64,000 bases of DNA from Physcomitrium patens (GCF_000002425.4 NC_037271.1:10054178-10118177); one strand, 5' to 3'; shown: positions 1 through 10,655, counted from the stretch's first letter. Numbers and translations: made by a program. The notes: generated by a model from the letters alone, not told the origin.

Positions 1-821
1 GGTCCAATTGGCCATTCGCTTTGGAATCATCCAAATGTTGAATTGGTTCTTTGTTCTTTTGCTGACTTCTTATATGGATAGCTTGGACTTCTTCTACTTG
101 ATGAATTGGTGATTCTTTTGTCCCATTATTTTTTCCCTCTATAATTTGCATAGTTGATTGTATCTTCTAATCATAATTATTAGGGTTGAATGGAACATTG
201 CATTGATAATGAAAATGACCTGATTACTTGCAATTTCCACATACTATAGCATACTCATCTATAAACCTTAGATTAGGATATTTACTGGCATAATGAGCAA
301 TTTGGCAACACTGGTAGCAACGTAGTGGTTTTCGACCCATACCGTCAGGTGCACTTGGAGTCTCTATTGGAATATATCTACTAGGCCGATTTCAGGTAGC
401 CATAGTAAATGATCTTGGCTGACCAGTTGCTACTGGTCAAGAATTGGACTACTGAATTGGTATAGTTTGGAGTTTACCCCCTAAATTATTTCCACTATTC
501 TGCATCTTTGTTCCATAAATCAGATTATAATTAGTATTTTGAAAATTTCCAAAGCCATGATTAGATCGATTTGAGCGATTATTATTCCAACCACTTATAT
601 TTCAGTCTGTACTTGATTAACATCCCATTGAGTTGGCTGTATCGTCTGGTTATTGAACTGTTGTTGCCTTTGTAAATGCCAAGAGTTTTGGGTAGGGTGC
701 TTTCCTCTACAAAATTTACATTGAACACTCATTTGTCTAGGTGATGGACATTCCATATCAAAATGACCATGTCCCTTATAATTATTACACCATACATTAG
801 GTCTCATATTAAAAGACTTAT
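1..821 (-). pseudogene. Distal gag region of gypsy element B with several zinc knuckles
   Basis: This is the downstream half of the element B gag; the upstream half lies at 7213-8280, across inserted element A. Reading leftwards, a CCHC knuckle (C-x2-C-x4-H-x4-C, within VWCNNYKGHGHFDMECP) lies near 795-745. It is followed by two degenerate knuckles (around VQCKFCRGKH near 730, and LRCYQCCQIAHY near 335-290) and a fourth C-x2-C-x4-H-x4-C near 245-205. The frame shifts once near 594 and then runs to the window edge with several stops (TAG, TGA, TAA). After the knuckles the translation is Gln/Asn-rich. Such knuckles bind the element RNA in LTR-retrotransposon capsids; four in series is more than the usual one or two. 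The pol of B would lie left of the window. Confidence 0.6.
817..821. repeat. Target-site duplication of element A (left copy)
   Basis: CTTAT, identical to 7213-7217 on the other side of element A. A 5-bp duplication is normal for gypsy integrases. Confidence 0.9.
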
Positions 822-1382
822 TGTCAAGGACAAGAACTCGATGAAAAAACAGTTCAGATAAGTAAGCCTTCACTTAAAGAAAAGTAAAAAAATATGAATA
901 ATAAGTATGTATATTGAAAAGAGAAACTAGAATGGCTATTGCCAAAAGACAAGAAAACTAGAGACCCTTGAAACTAGACTAGAAGCAAGAAAGGAGTTGA
1001 CAAGAGTGAAGAAGCCTTCACTCTTGTCTCTATATATACTATCTAACTAGGGGCTACGTGGCGACGTTCTATAGGACCTCCAATATGTGTTGACTTTGTA
1101 GGACACATGCCTTAACTTACAAGGCAAGTTTTTCTACGTGTGGGCCACATAGTTAGCTTGATCTTCAAGCTAACAACATGTGTGGCACATGGCCAACTTG
1201 TTGACCACGTTTCTAATCCAAAAAGTCAATTAAAGACACCTATGAAGTCAAAGCAGTATCTAGGAAGTTTCTAGGAAGCTTCCATATTAAATATTATAGA
1301 ATTAACTTACTTTTATCTACTTTTACTTACTTCTACCTATTCCTATATGTAATTATTAGCTTACATGATTATGGCCGTGACA
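822..1382 (-). repeat. 3' LTR of element A
   Basis: 561 bp, nearly identical to 6652-7212. On the sense strand it starts TGTCACGGCC and ends CCTTGACA. It contains a TATATATA stretch near 1028-1036 that could be the TATA box of the U3 promoter. Confidence 0.93.
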
Positions 1383-1398
1383 TTACCTCCCCTTCTAG
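1383..1398 (-). promoter_or_regulatory. Polypurine tract of element A
   Basis: The sense strand reads AGAAGGGGAGGTAA directly against the 3' LTR, the expected primer site for plus-strand DNA synthesis. The same position holds AAAGGAGGAGGTGA in element C. Confidence 0.85.
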
Positions 1399-1423
1399 AG
1401 ACGAGTTCCACGAGGAGCGGTCA

Positions 1424-1846
1424 TCATATGTTGAAGAAATCTATGATGTGACGAATTGTATTCGCTACATACTCTGATCTTTGTTCTCTTCGAAGATGAT
1501 TGATAGGGCCTCTCAACCATCGGTAGTGTCCCATACCAGGGCGGGAAGACCACCCAGTTATTTGATCATTGTTGAGGCTTTCGTAACTTCCTTCGAATAG
1601 AATATTTGGAACACCATCTGGAGTTGTTCCTACCTCTAGCAAAATCACCAAACATCGGGAGTCCCTTCCCAAATCGTGATACCAAACGCGTTGTATCTCA
1701 CCATCTGTTCGAGGAAGAACATGTCGTTCTTGAAGATGTTCATCTCGATTGCGTCGTCTTGAAGGTTGTGACAATCGTAATGTCTCATCCGACAAGTCAG
1801 CAAACGAAGGTTCTTGAGTTGAATCCGCTGGTTGTTGGCTCTCCAT
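1424..1846 (-). CDS. Extra 3' ORF of element A (140 aa, unknown function)
   Basis: An intact 140-codon ORF lies on the sense strand of element A, between the chromodomain end of pol (1941) and the polypurine tract, in a different frame from pol. It begins at a true ATG (1844-1846). The N-terminal third is rich in Ser, Arg and Glu; the rest has the conserved core LVILLEVGTTPDGVP, then GMGHYRWLRGPINHL and REQRSEY. Counterparts occupy the same slot in C (15527-15880), D (47442-47795), E (about 55239-55660), F (9878-10222) and H (about 61940-62340). I recognise no domain, transmembrane segment or catalytic motif, and it does not look like an envelope protein. Conservation between two families suggests selection on the protein while the elements were active. 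Confidence 0.75.
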   Translation of the reverse strand: MESQQPADSTQEPSFADLSDETLRLSQPSRRRNRDEHLQERHVLPRTDGEIQRVWYHDLGRDSRCLVILLEVGTTPDGVPNILFEGSYESLNNDQITGWSSRPGMGHYRWLRGPINHLRREQRSEYVANTIRHIIDFFNI

Positions 1847-1940
1847 CTAATTAGCGTCACAAATGCAAAGAAGTTACAAACAAGGATAGGAAATTGAATG
1901 TTATCTTGCCTCAATCTTGTCTCTTTTATAAGAGAGATTT

Positions 1941-4900
1941 TCATCTTGGTTTCGATGGATGTCGTTGATGAAAAACTTTGACTTTAGCTGATGCATTTCC
2001 TAGATTCTTGGATGGCTCCCATGTGCCTTCACTAATATCATATCCGCGCCAATGAACAAGATATTCCAGCTTATTTCGGCGCCGCCTTGAGTCTAATATC
2101 TCTTCTACCTCAAATTCTTCATTATTATCTACTTCTATAGGAGGCGGTGGCATTTGTCTTCTTCCTTGTATATCCACTGTCTTATATAGTTCAAGAAGAG
2201 ACACGTGGAATACAGGATGGATCTTCATTGACTCCGGTAGATGTAACTGATATGCAACTGGGTTGATCTGTTCAGAAACAGAAAAGGGGCCAAGCCTACG
2301 ATAGTCCAACTTGTCACAAGGTCGAGTAGTCTTGATATTGCGATGAAGTAGCCATACCTTATCACCCACGTTGATTTGTGGTTGCTCCTTACAATATAGA
2401 TCTACGTTTATCTTTTGTCGTTCTTGAGCTTCCTTCAATTGCGTCTTCATTATTGCATGTAACTCTGACAACCGATTTGCCATATCTTCTGCTGTAGGAT
2501 TATCAACTTTTGAAAAATCAAAAGTATCAAGTCGTGGATGATAGCCATAATTGGCAAAGAAAGGTGTTTGTTGCGTGGAAGAATGTACCGTATTATTATA
2601 AGCAAACTCTGCCAATGGCAGAAGGGTTGTCCAATCATCTTGTTGGTAGTTGATAGTACACCTTAAATATTGCTCCAAGACTTAGTTTACGCACTTTGTT
2701 TGTCCATCAGTTTGAGGATGGAAAGCCGAAGATAGCTTTATGTCGACTTTTAAAATCTTAAAAAGGGTCCTCCAAAATCTTGACACAAATTGAGTTCCCC
2801 TATCCAATATGATATCTTTAGGTAATCCATGATAGCGATAGATATTATCAATGAAAAGCTTAGCTGTTTCTTCACATGTGATAGATTTTGTACATGGCAC
2901 AAAATGTGCCATCTTGGTGAAACGATCTACTATCACAAATATAGAATCATAAGATCTTGAGCTTGGAAGATCTGTGATGAAATCCATAGAAACAGAAGAC
3001 CATGGTTGTTCTGGTATAGGTAATGGCTGAAGAAGTCCGTAAGGTCGATGACGAGGAATTTTTGATCTTGCACAAATATCACATGATTGTACAAAGTCTT
3101 TGACTGACTTCCACATTTGTGGCCACCAAAAATCTCTTGATATGAGTTCCAAAGTCTTATTATATCCAAAGTGCCCTGCTATTGGAAAGTCATGACGTGC
3201 TTGAAGAACACGTAAACGTGCTTCTCCTTCTGGAACATATAGGCGTCCTTCAAAATATAATAGATTATTTTTGAACTCGAACTTAGAAGGATCATGAGAC
3301 TTGGAAGAATTATTCTCGATATCATGAACAAGAGGGTCTGAGGACATACTGGATTGGATTTGCTTGAGAAAAGTTGAATCAACAGTCAATGTTGATTTCA
3401 TTGCTCGGAGATGAAATTGCTCCGGTTTCAAGAGGACCGTTCTTTGTTGCTCAAAAGCTGCATCTCCTTCTTTTGGTACAAAATAAGAACGTCTAGATAG
3501 GGCATCAGACAAACCTTGTTGTTTTCCTGGCCAATAAGTGATAATGAACTCGAATCTTGACAAAGACATACTCCAACAAGCTTGACGACGATTCAACACG
3601 TGTGCTGACATGAAATACTCGAGGTTCTTGTGATCTGTATACACAGTGACTGGACTAGAAGCGCCTTCTAGATAATGACGCCATTCTTGAAAGGAATCCA
3701 CGATCGCAAGAAGTTCTTTATCGTGGATCTCATAATTGATCTCGGCTGCTGAGAATTTTCTTGAATGAAAAGCTATCGGATGAAGTTTGTCATCTGTTCC
3801 CATTTGTGATAAAACTGTACCCAAGGCAAAATCTGATGCATCTGTTTCCATAAAAAATGCCTTGAAAAAGTCAACACGATATAAGACTGGTGCAGAGACA
3901 AACAATGTCTTCAAGGCTTCAAATGCTGCTTCCGCTTCTTGATTCCATTGAAATTTATCTTTACTAGTCAAGCGTGTAAGTGGAGCTGCAACTCGTGAGA
4001 AATCTTTGATGAAGATCTAATAGTAATTGGCAAATCCCAAGAAACATTGGACATCTCTTACCGTCCTTGGAATCTTCCAATCCATGATTGTTTGGACTTT
4101 CTTAGAATCCATCATGAGACCATCATTTGAAATGATGTATCCTAAAAAGTCAACTTGAGTAGTGTGAAATACACACTTTTTCATCTTGGCGTACAATCCT
4201 GCATCTCTAAGTTTTTGTAATACTTGACGAACATATATTTCATGTTCTTCGACATTGTTAGAATAGATCAGGATATCGTCTAGATAGCAGACGACAAAAT
4301 TGTCTAAGAATTCACGAAATACATCATTCATGAGATGTTGAAAAGCAGTTGGTGCATTCGTGAGTCCAAAGGGCATGACATTATATTCGAAATGTCCATA
4401 CCTGGTTCGAAACGCAGTCTTCCATTCATCTCCTTCTTTGATCCGTACTAGATTATATGCTCCTCTTAGATCTATTTTTGTATAGATCTTAGCTTGATTC
4501 AATTGGTCAAGGAGTCCTGATATCAAAGGTAATGGATACCTGTTCTTGATTGTGATCTTATTGAGTCCTCGATAATCAACACACATTTGTAAAGATCCAT
4601 CTTTTTTCTTTACGAATAAAATTGGAGCTCCTGCTGGAGATTTTGAATGGCGTATGAAATTCTTCGCTAAATTCTCATCAATATATGTCTTGAGTTCAGC
4701 CAACTCATCTTGCGATAAACTGTAAATTGGTCCAAATGGTGGCTGAGTTCCTTCCTTGAGGTCGATTGAACAATCATATGGACGATGCTCAGGAAGAATA
4801 TTTGCATTCTTTTTCTCAAAAACGTCTTGATACTCCTGATATTGACTTGGAATGCTACTTGAAGTCTTTACGTTTTCAGAAATAGGTGCAGCATAAATAG

Positions 4901-5462
4901 CAAAAGTTGATCCTTCTTTTGCTGCGTGTATAAATGCTTTTGCACCTATCAGTACGGGTTTTACTATACTAGACTTATAATTTTTTACTTGGTTGGTAGA
5001 ACTATTAATAACACTTTGAGAAAAGTCAAGTTTACGCGAATTCCAATCTATTCGAGGGTTATATTTTTCTAGCCAGGATAAACCTAAAATAACTGGATTG
5101 GACGGGGATTTAATTATGTTAAAAGCTATGTAGCTATCATGACCGTCTATTGTTACTTTTATAGGATGAGTTTCATGAGTGACATCTCCAGAAGACAAGG
5201 GACGACCATCTATGACTTCTACATGTACTGGTTTAGGTTTCTGTACAAAAGGTATTTTACGACTTTTAACAAATTGTTCATCTAAAAAACATGCTGAGGC
5301 TCCCGAATCTAATAAAGCAGAGGCTTTGTAATTCTTAGGTCCTAAATATAAGTCTATTATAAAACAAGGAGAGGGTTCTGAGGAGAGGATAGGACCTTCA
5401 TTAGGAATTGTACAAGGTTCCAGCTGCATGGTCCCTATTGTAGCTGGACGAATCAGTTTTCC
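1941..5462 (-). pseudogene. Element A pol: protease, reverse transcriptase, RNase H, integrase, chromodomain
   Basis: One continuous frame is broken by only two stops, a TAG at about 4017 (in the FLGFANYY motif of RT) and a TAA at about 2682 (after the integrase core). In order it shows: aspartic protease ALLDSGASACF (near 5300); RT with CVDYRGLNK and the catalytic YLDD (near 4270); RNase H with METDASDFALG and YTDHKNLEYF; the integrase HHCC finger (HDFPIAGHFG and CDICARSK); the integrase core with MDFITDLP and DRGTQFVSRF; and a C-terminal chromodomain (LEYLVHWRGYD, TWEPSKNL). The chromodomain assigns it to the chromoviruses, in which this module directs integration to marked chromatin. The third catalytic integrase residue is changed: DGQTKC stands where D has DGQTER, so the glutamate is lysine. 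The frame is -1 relative to gag. Confidence 0.9.
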
Positions 5463-6439
5463 GACATGTTGTCTTCTTTGACCGTCGTACCCCTCATTTT
5501 ATAGTTGCGTCTTTTCTTTGGATAATGTTGAGCAGTGTGCTTAGGTTCTCCACAATATAAACATAATCCTTCTTGACGACGATGAATCTTTTCTTGCTCA
5601 GTTAGGGGTTTAAAACGTACCGCGTCAATTTGCATGTCTTCTACTTTCGAATGTACGTTTGGCAAAGATGTTGATGTTGCTATTGAGTAATAACGTTGAG
5701 GTTCCCGTGAATGATTCTCAGATCGAAATTCGAAAAGTCGATTATCACATTTTACCGCAAAATCGATTGTTTGACTCAAAGTTTGAGGATCAGATAAGTT
5801 GAGCATCAATTTCTTTACTTCGTATTGCAATCCATAAAGAAATTGACTGATGAGTGCAGCATCATTCCACTTGATGTCAATTGCAAGTTGTCAAAATTGT
5901 GAAGCATACACTGTTACTGAGCGATTTCTTTGTCGCAGAATTCGGATCTTATTTGTTGCAACACGAGTTGCATCGTGTTCACCATACATAGATCGAAACT
6001 CCACCAAAAAAGCTTCCAAATTGTCTAATATTGGATTTCGTTGTTCAAGAAAAGACGAAAACCACGATAATGCACAACCAAAAAGTAGAGTGCTAATAAA
6101 CCTGACTTGTGATCCTGGAGTTGGATAGCTTTGCAGTTGAATTTCAATCGCCAATTGTACTTGATTGATGAACCCTCAAAACTTTGATCTCGTACCATCA
6201 AATTTCTCAGGTAAGGTAATTCTTGGTTCTCTAGTGCTTATAGGGTGTTGTACAATTGCAGAAAGAACGTGATTTGTTGTAGATGTTGAAGCAGCTCCGA
6301 TCATCTCTATATCTCCACTTTCTGCTATTCTTGTTCTTTCATGTGTTGGTGAATTGAGTTGATGCATCGCAAGCATTAACTCCCTCATTTGCTCTTACAT
6401 TTGTGCCATTGCACTCTTCATTTCAACAAGCTCTGCCAT
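5453..6439 (-). pseudogene. Element A gag (capsid and nucleocapsid)
   Basis: It begins at an ATG (6437-6439, MAELVEMKSAMAQM) and keeps one frame to 5453, with three in-frame stops: TAA near 6397 and TGA near 6175 and 5890. Each is explained by a CAA or CGA codon with C changed to T. The middle has the retrotransposon gag fold signature (LFGCALSWFSSFLEQ, YGEHDATRV, LRQRNRSVTVYASQF), and the C-terminus holds one zinc knuckle, CLYCGEPKHTAQHYP, whose last cysteine is replaced by tyrosine. The stop follows directly on a GGAAAAC motif (5456-5462), where the pol frame takes over. Confidence 0.85.
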
Positions 6440-6532
6440 AATGACACTAAGAAGAAAAATTTGTTTGATATTGCTCAAGACAAAAGAAAAGAAAGACTTG
6501 ATAACAAAGAAGATACTAAGAACAATATCAGT

Positions 6533-6602
6533 TTAGAAGTGGGTAATCCGCAAACTTCTAATACGCTTATGTCTTGTCAAGAGAAAGGGGTAATGCACTC
6601 TT
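6533..6602 (-). promoter_or_regulatory. Leader hairpins of element A
   Basis: Two inverted repeats lie between primer site and gag. In 6533-6561, TTAGAAGT pairs with ACTTCTAA around a loop containing GGGTAATCCGC. In 6579-6602, AAGAG pairs with CTCTT around GGGGTAATGCA. The loop core recurs in C, D and E with different stem sequences. Confidence 0.65.
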
Positions 6603-6619
6603 ACTCAAGAAAAAACAAA

Positions 6620-6631
6620 GCTCTGATATTG
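6620..6631 (-). promoter_or_regulatory. Probable primer-binding site of element A
   Basis: The sense strand reads CAATATCAGAGC, close to TGGTATCAGAGC (the complement of the initiator tRNA-Met 3' end), but it starts about 20 nt inside the LTR edge rather than directly against it. Confidence 0.55.
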
Positions 6632-6651
6632 TAAGTGTACTCTTGTCAATC

Positions 6652-7212
6652 TGTCAAGGACAAGAACTCGATGAAAAAACAGTTCAGACAAGTAAGCCTT
6701 CACTCAAAGAAAAGTAACAAAATATGAATAATAAGTATGTATATTGAAAAGAGAAACTAGAATGGCTATTGCCAAAAGACAAGAAAACTAGAGATCCTTG
6801 AAACTAGACTAGAAGCAAAAAAGGAGTTGACAAGAGTGAAGAAGCCTTCACTCTTGTCTCTATATATACTATCTAACTAGGGGCTACGTGGCGACGTTCT
6901 ATAGGACCTCCAATATGTGTTGACTTTGTAGGACACATGCCTTGACTTACAAGGCAAGTTTTTCTACGTGTGGGCCACATAGTTAGCTTAATCTTCAAGC
7001 TAACAACATGTGTGGCACATGGCCAACTTATTGACCACGTTTCTAATCCAAAAAGTCAATTAAAGACACCTATGAAGTCAAAGTAGCGTCTAGGAAGTTT
7101 CTAGGAAGCTTCTATATTAAATATTATAGAATTAACTTACTTTTATCTACTTTTACTTACTTCTACCTATTCCTATATGTAATTATTAGCTTACATGATT
7201 ATGGCCGTGACA
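6652..7212 (-). repeat. 5' LTR of element A
   Basis: 561 bp, TG...CA. Partner of 822-1382. Confidence 0.93.
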
Positions 7213-7217
7213 CTTAT
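7213..7217. repeat. Target-site duplication of element A (right copy)
   Basis: CTTAT, matching 817-821. Confidence 0.9.
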
Positions 7218-8280
7218 GTTGTTACTCCTTGTCTTTAGCCAAATTCACGACCAATTCTTCCATCTTCTTTATTAGATTTAATAACAAGGCTTCATTTGGA
7301 TCTTTAACAGTTGCATTTGTGAGCAACTCCAATTGTTGATAGGTTGGAGATGTATAATAAGGTGTCATTGTTATTGGCACTATTGCTTGGAGTGGTGTAG
7401 TATTAATTGATTTTTGCAACATAACATTCTTCATGTTGGATGCAGCCATTTGTGGATAATTACCCATCGAAACATTTTTCGATTGTATTTGTTGGCTTCT
7501 TAAACTTGAAATCATCGTGGCCTCCACTATTAACAATTGGTCATAATGACATTCTTCTCACACCTTTGCTCGTGCCAACGATGCCTCTACCGTAGCTGAT
7601 CGAGCTTCTTTTACAAACATTTTCAATTCTGGTGGATGCAAACCATTGATTAATATCGACAATATAAACGCATCTGACATTTGATTATTTGACCATTTAC
7701 AAAGTATATCTACGACCAGACCATAATAAGACTCTAGTGATTCCGTCGCAAATATCCTGCTATTCATAAAACTTTCTCTAAGTCGATCTTCAAATCCAAT
7801 TGGTCTAAAATGGATTAGGAAGGCATTCCTCAAGGCCTCCCAATTGGAAAATCTACCCACTGATTGCTGAATGTACCATCCAAAAGTTGTATCTTTTAAA
7901 ATTACTGGCAACCATCTCAACCAAATGTCTTTAGTTCTACCATTATTAGCCATGTATGCTGTCAAGAATTGAGATATATGGTGATCGAGATCAAAGCCTA
8001 GCTAACCACTAAAAGTAAGTAATGGTGCCATACTTGTAGTTCGGTCTCCTACTGCTCCCATTTGTACTGCAATTGGTACTTCTGATACTCCCACGGCCAT
8101 TGGTGTTATCATTGGTCTCTTTGCTATTTGAATTTGAATTTTTCTTCGTTTGGATTTACTTGGACCTACAATTCCTTTTTGTCATTGCTGTAGGAGATTT
8201 CTTATACGTAATTGCTCCTGTCTTTCTTTTGCTTGATGATTAATTCTTTGATAATCCTCCCTTTCATAATTATCACTCAT
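7213..8280 (-). pseudogene. Element B gag, N-terminal and capsid region
   Basis: An ATG at 8278-8280 (MSDNYEREDYQRINHQAK) opens a frame that runs to the element A insertion with three stops: TGA near 8184, TAG near 8002 and TAA near 7223. The segment at 7558-7965 has the retrotransposon gag pattern (WLPVILKDTTFGWYIQQ, WEALRNAFLIHFRP, SILINGLHPPELK). The frame at the left edge, read through one copy of CTTAT, continues directly into the first zinc knuckle at 821, so A entered a still continuous gag reading frame. It is a distinct gag type from A, C, D and E. Confidence 0.7.
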
Positions 8281-8430
8281 AATCTTTCATTCTTCTTTAC
8301 AAAATCAATATTGCCTTGAATTATAACTCATATAATTGTAATCCTAAAATTGGTTCTTTTCATATTCTTATTCAACATATAATTCCATCTCCCATACAAT
8401 CAATTTCTAATATTTCATATTGTTATCATT

Positions 8431-8448
8431 TCCCTGGCAGCTGTGCCA
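8431..8448 (-). promoter_or_regulatory. Probable tRNA-Asp-type primer-binding site of element B
   Basis: The sense strand reads TGGCACAGCTGCCAGGGA, resembling TGGCGCCGTTGCCGGGGA, the tRNA-Asp primer site known from some plant gypsy lineages such as Athila-like elements. It lies between the putative LTR and gag. Confidence 0.5.
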
Positions 8449-8460
8449 AAATTTTATTTT

Positions 8461-9154
8461 TGTTGTATTCAAGCTTCAATATATCAAAGCAATTGAACTA
8501 ATAGAGGTGGATTCGAATACGGAAAAAGACAGGTTATATGAATTGGGTCTGTTAGTATCACAATTGACTATACTCTGGCTATCTGAAATCAATTATCAAC
8601 TACAAAATATCAAGGCTTACTACTTCCATCTTAATTCAATCCATAATCCATTCTACAACTATCAATTCAACAATACTTCTATATTCTTATCCATTCATCT
8701 TCCACTTACTCTCTTTGTGGTTTATATATATTCAATTACTGATCTCTAACTTACCTATTGTATTCAGTTTCTCAATTCATTACACAGAATTTAATATCTC
8801 GGCTTATGACTCTCACAGTCTGACACTCCATACTAACTTCTTAGTATTCAGAAACTATCCATTACTCGTCAATAACAAAGAAACAAAAAAGAAGTAGCAC
8901 CAAGCTTGCCCCAGCTTATGACTATTATAGTCTGGCCCCGATCTCTCTTTCCTCAACCTCTTTATCCTACCAAAAGATGGACTGTCGGCTAGCAGATTCC
9001 AAAGGTTATGACCCTTTGAATTCTTAACCATTTATTCCACTAACAACCTACTGTTACCAACTAAACTACCTAACCATCAGTCTAATTCTCAAGGTTATGA
9101 ATAAACAACCAGTAACTTATCACAAAGTTTATTTACCTATTCTACACTATGACA
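8461..9154 (-). repeat. Putative 5' LTR of element B
   Basis: Inferred between the homology edge to element F (9155) and the primer site. The inner end near 8461 (sense ...CAACA) is uncertain. It has short internal repeats of the type GGCTTATGACT..CAGTCTG at 8800-8930. There is no second copy in the window to confirm it. Confidence 0.4.
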
Positions 9155-9877
9155 AAAGATTTGACAAATTATTTATCTAAAGTACATATAGCAATGAGAG
9201 TACAACTTAAAAAAACTCAAGAATAACAAAAAACCAATGTAAATACTTATTACAAGGAATAACCTCAATTCTATGTTAATGATAAGATATGGTTATTTTG
9301 TTGCAACATCAAGACTAGCTAATTTTATAATTAATTGGATTATAATAGGCTTTGACCATTTATTATTTGTGAGCAAATTAATTCAATTCCTTATAAATTA
9401 CATCTATTAGAGTCTACAAAGATCCATTTTGTATTCTACATATATCTTTTTAAATCATATAAAATAATAAATATCTCAAGAAGAAGACAAATGCCACTTT
9501 TTTTATAGAAATAGATAATAATCAAAACTTCAAAGTGGAAGAGTGTTAGAATTAAGGCAATGCCAAAATAGGTTCAAATATCTTATTCAAAAACTTAGAT
9601 ATGATATTACTAAAAGCACGTGGAAGTTAGCTAAGAATCTTGTAAATATAACAAAGAAGATTGATGCTTTTCATTTATAACATCCATCAAAATCAAGATG
9701 AAGAATAGTAAATCTTTCCTATAAAAGAAACAAGATCTAAAAAAGATAGAATTCTACTTTCTAGTATTATTTGTAGTTTCTATATATTTGTAGTGCTAAA
9801 GAGATAGATAACTAATAACTTGTAGATTCAACTCAATAATTATTGTTTGTTGACTTATAAGACGAGACATTGTAATT

Positions 9878-10222
9878 GTCACAACCATCAAGATGACATA
9901 ATAGAGATTAAGATCTTCAAAAATGACATATTCTTTCTCAAATAGATTTTGAGATATAAAGCATTTAATATCACAATTTTAGAAGAGGTTTTTGATATTT
10001 GATGATTTTATTGAAAGTATAAACAAACCTTGATAACGTTCTAAATATCTTATTTGAAAGAAGTTAAAAAGGCCACAACAATGATCAAATAATTGGATGA
10101 TCTTTTGTCCCATTATGAAATATTATCAATGGCTAAGACGACCTATCAACTATCTTCAAAGAGAATAAAGATTAAAATATATGACAAATATAATTTTTTG
10201 TATCTTAAACTTCCTCAATACA
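9878..10222 (+). pseudogene. Decayed extra 3' ORF of element F
   Basis: DNA-level match to the extra ORF of element A from the GTCACAACC..CAAGA segment to the codons just before the polypurine tract. It carries numerous transitions and stops and is not translatable. It shows that the ORF was already present in an old copy of the family. Confidence 0.7.
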
Positions 10223-10225
10223 TGA

Positions 10226-10230
10226 TAACT
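10226..10230. repeat. Target-site duplication of element C (left copy)
   Basis: TAACT, identical to 16228-16232. It fixes the left end of C at 10231 although that LTR begins TA rather than TG. Confidence 0.85.
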
Positions 10231-10604
10231 TATTAGGCACATAGTCCTTAGAACCTTCTAGAAACAAGTTTCTAGAACCTTCTAGAAGCAAGTCTCTGGA
10301 ACCTTCTAGAAGCTTCCTAGTTGGTAGAAGATGTTAGGGACATAGTCTTTAGAACCTTCTAGAGATAAGTTTCTAGAACCTTCTAGAAGCTTCCTAGTTG
10401 GTAGAAGTTGCTTGAGAAGCTTCCTAAATAGGAGTATATATTGGAATCGAGACTGAAGAGTTCTTCAGTCTCGACAACACATCTCTTGGAGCTCTAGCTC
10501 ACCTCTCTGGTGCTGTTCTTGTATTCATCTGATTAATCTAGTTCTTGCCAATTCTTCTTGAACTTCTTGTTAGATCTTGAGCCTGTATTTCTATGTCCGT
10601 GACA
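10231..10604 (+). repeat. 5' LTR of element C with internal 101-bp duplication
   Basis: 10231-10331 repeats, with changes, the first ~100 bp that begin again at 10332 (TGTTAGGGAC). The LTR also lacks one ~24-bp GAACCTTCTAGAAGC unit present in the 3' LTR. The first dinucleotide is TA. It ends GTCCGTGACA. A TATATAT box lies near 10434. Confidence 0.85.
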
Positions 10605-10628
10605 GTGTGTCGAGACTTCACTCACCTC

Positions 10629-10640
10629 AGATATCAGAGC
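10629..10640 (+). promoter_or_regulatory. Probable primer-binding site of element C
   Basis: CAGATATCAGAGC, close to the tRNA-Met site TGGTATCAGAGC, starts about 24 nt after the LTR end. The same displacement is seen in D. Confidence 0.55.
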
Positions 10641-10655
10641 TAGCTTCTTCCTTGT

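Larger units (their letters stand above)
822..7212 (-). mobile_element. Ty3/gypsy chromovirus, element A (family 1), complete with both LTRs
   Basis: This 6,391-bp LTR retrotransposon lies on the minus strand. Its LTRs (822-1382 and 6652-7212, 561 bp each) run TG...CA and are flanked by the duplication CTTAT. Internally, in the sense direction, are a tRNA-Met-like primer site, hairpin leader, gag, pol in the -1 frame (protease, RT, RNase H, integrase, chromodomain), an extra ORF and a polypurine tract. By eye the LTRs differ at about a dozen sites, mostly transitions, which makes this probably the youngest full copy of family 1 here. It sits inside the gag of element B. In-frame stops in gag and pol and a lost integrase glutamate mean it cannot move by itself. 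Confidence 0.93.
7213..9154 (-). mobile_element. 5' part of gypsy element B (LTR, primer site, gag start)
   Basis: Minus-strand LTR element carrying element A in its gag. The left part continues at 1-821. Its outer edge is placed at 9154 because homology to the older element F begins at 9155 and the sense strand there starts TGTCATAGTG, a plausible LTR start. Its gag differs from families 1 and 2 and its primer site is tRNA-Asp-like, so it is a separate gypsy lineage. The 3' LTR is outside the window, so no target duplication can be checked. Confidence 0.6.
9155..10230 (+). mobile_element. Degenerate family 1 gypsy element F, left part (integrase end, chromodomain, extra ORF)
   Basis: This is the oldest layer of the left stack. 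Plus-strand translation from 9155, with many stops, matches the integrase C-terminal region of element A: NDKIWLFCCNIKTS corresponds to GDKVWLLHRNIKTT and ESTKIHFVFYI to ESMKIHPVFHV. Traces of the chromodomain follow to about 9730. At 9878-10222 the sequence aligns base by base with the extra 3' ORF of A. The 5' part is cut off by element B at 9155, and element C interrupts it at 10230. It resumes at 16233 (after the second TAACT). Confidence 0.8.

Noticed and set aside
1606-1854. 82-codon plus-strand ORF
   Set aside because: Antisense shadow of the conserved extra ORF of element A.
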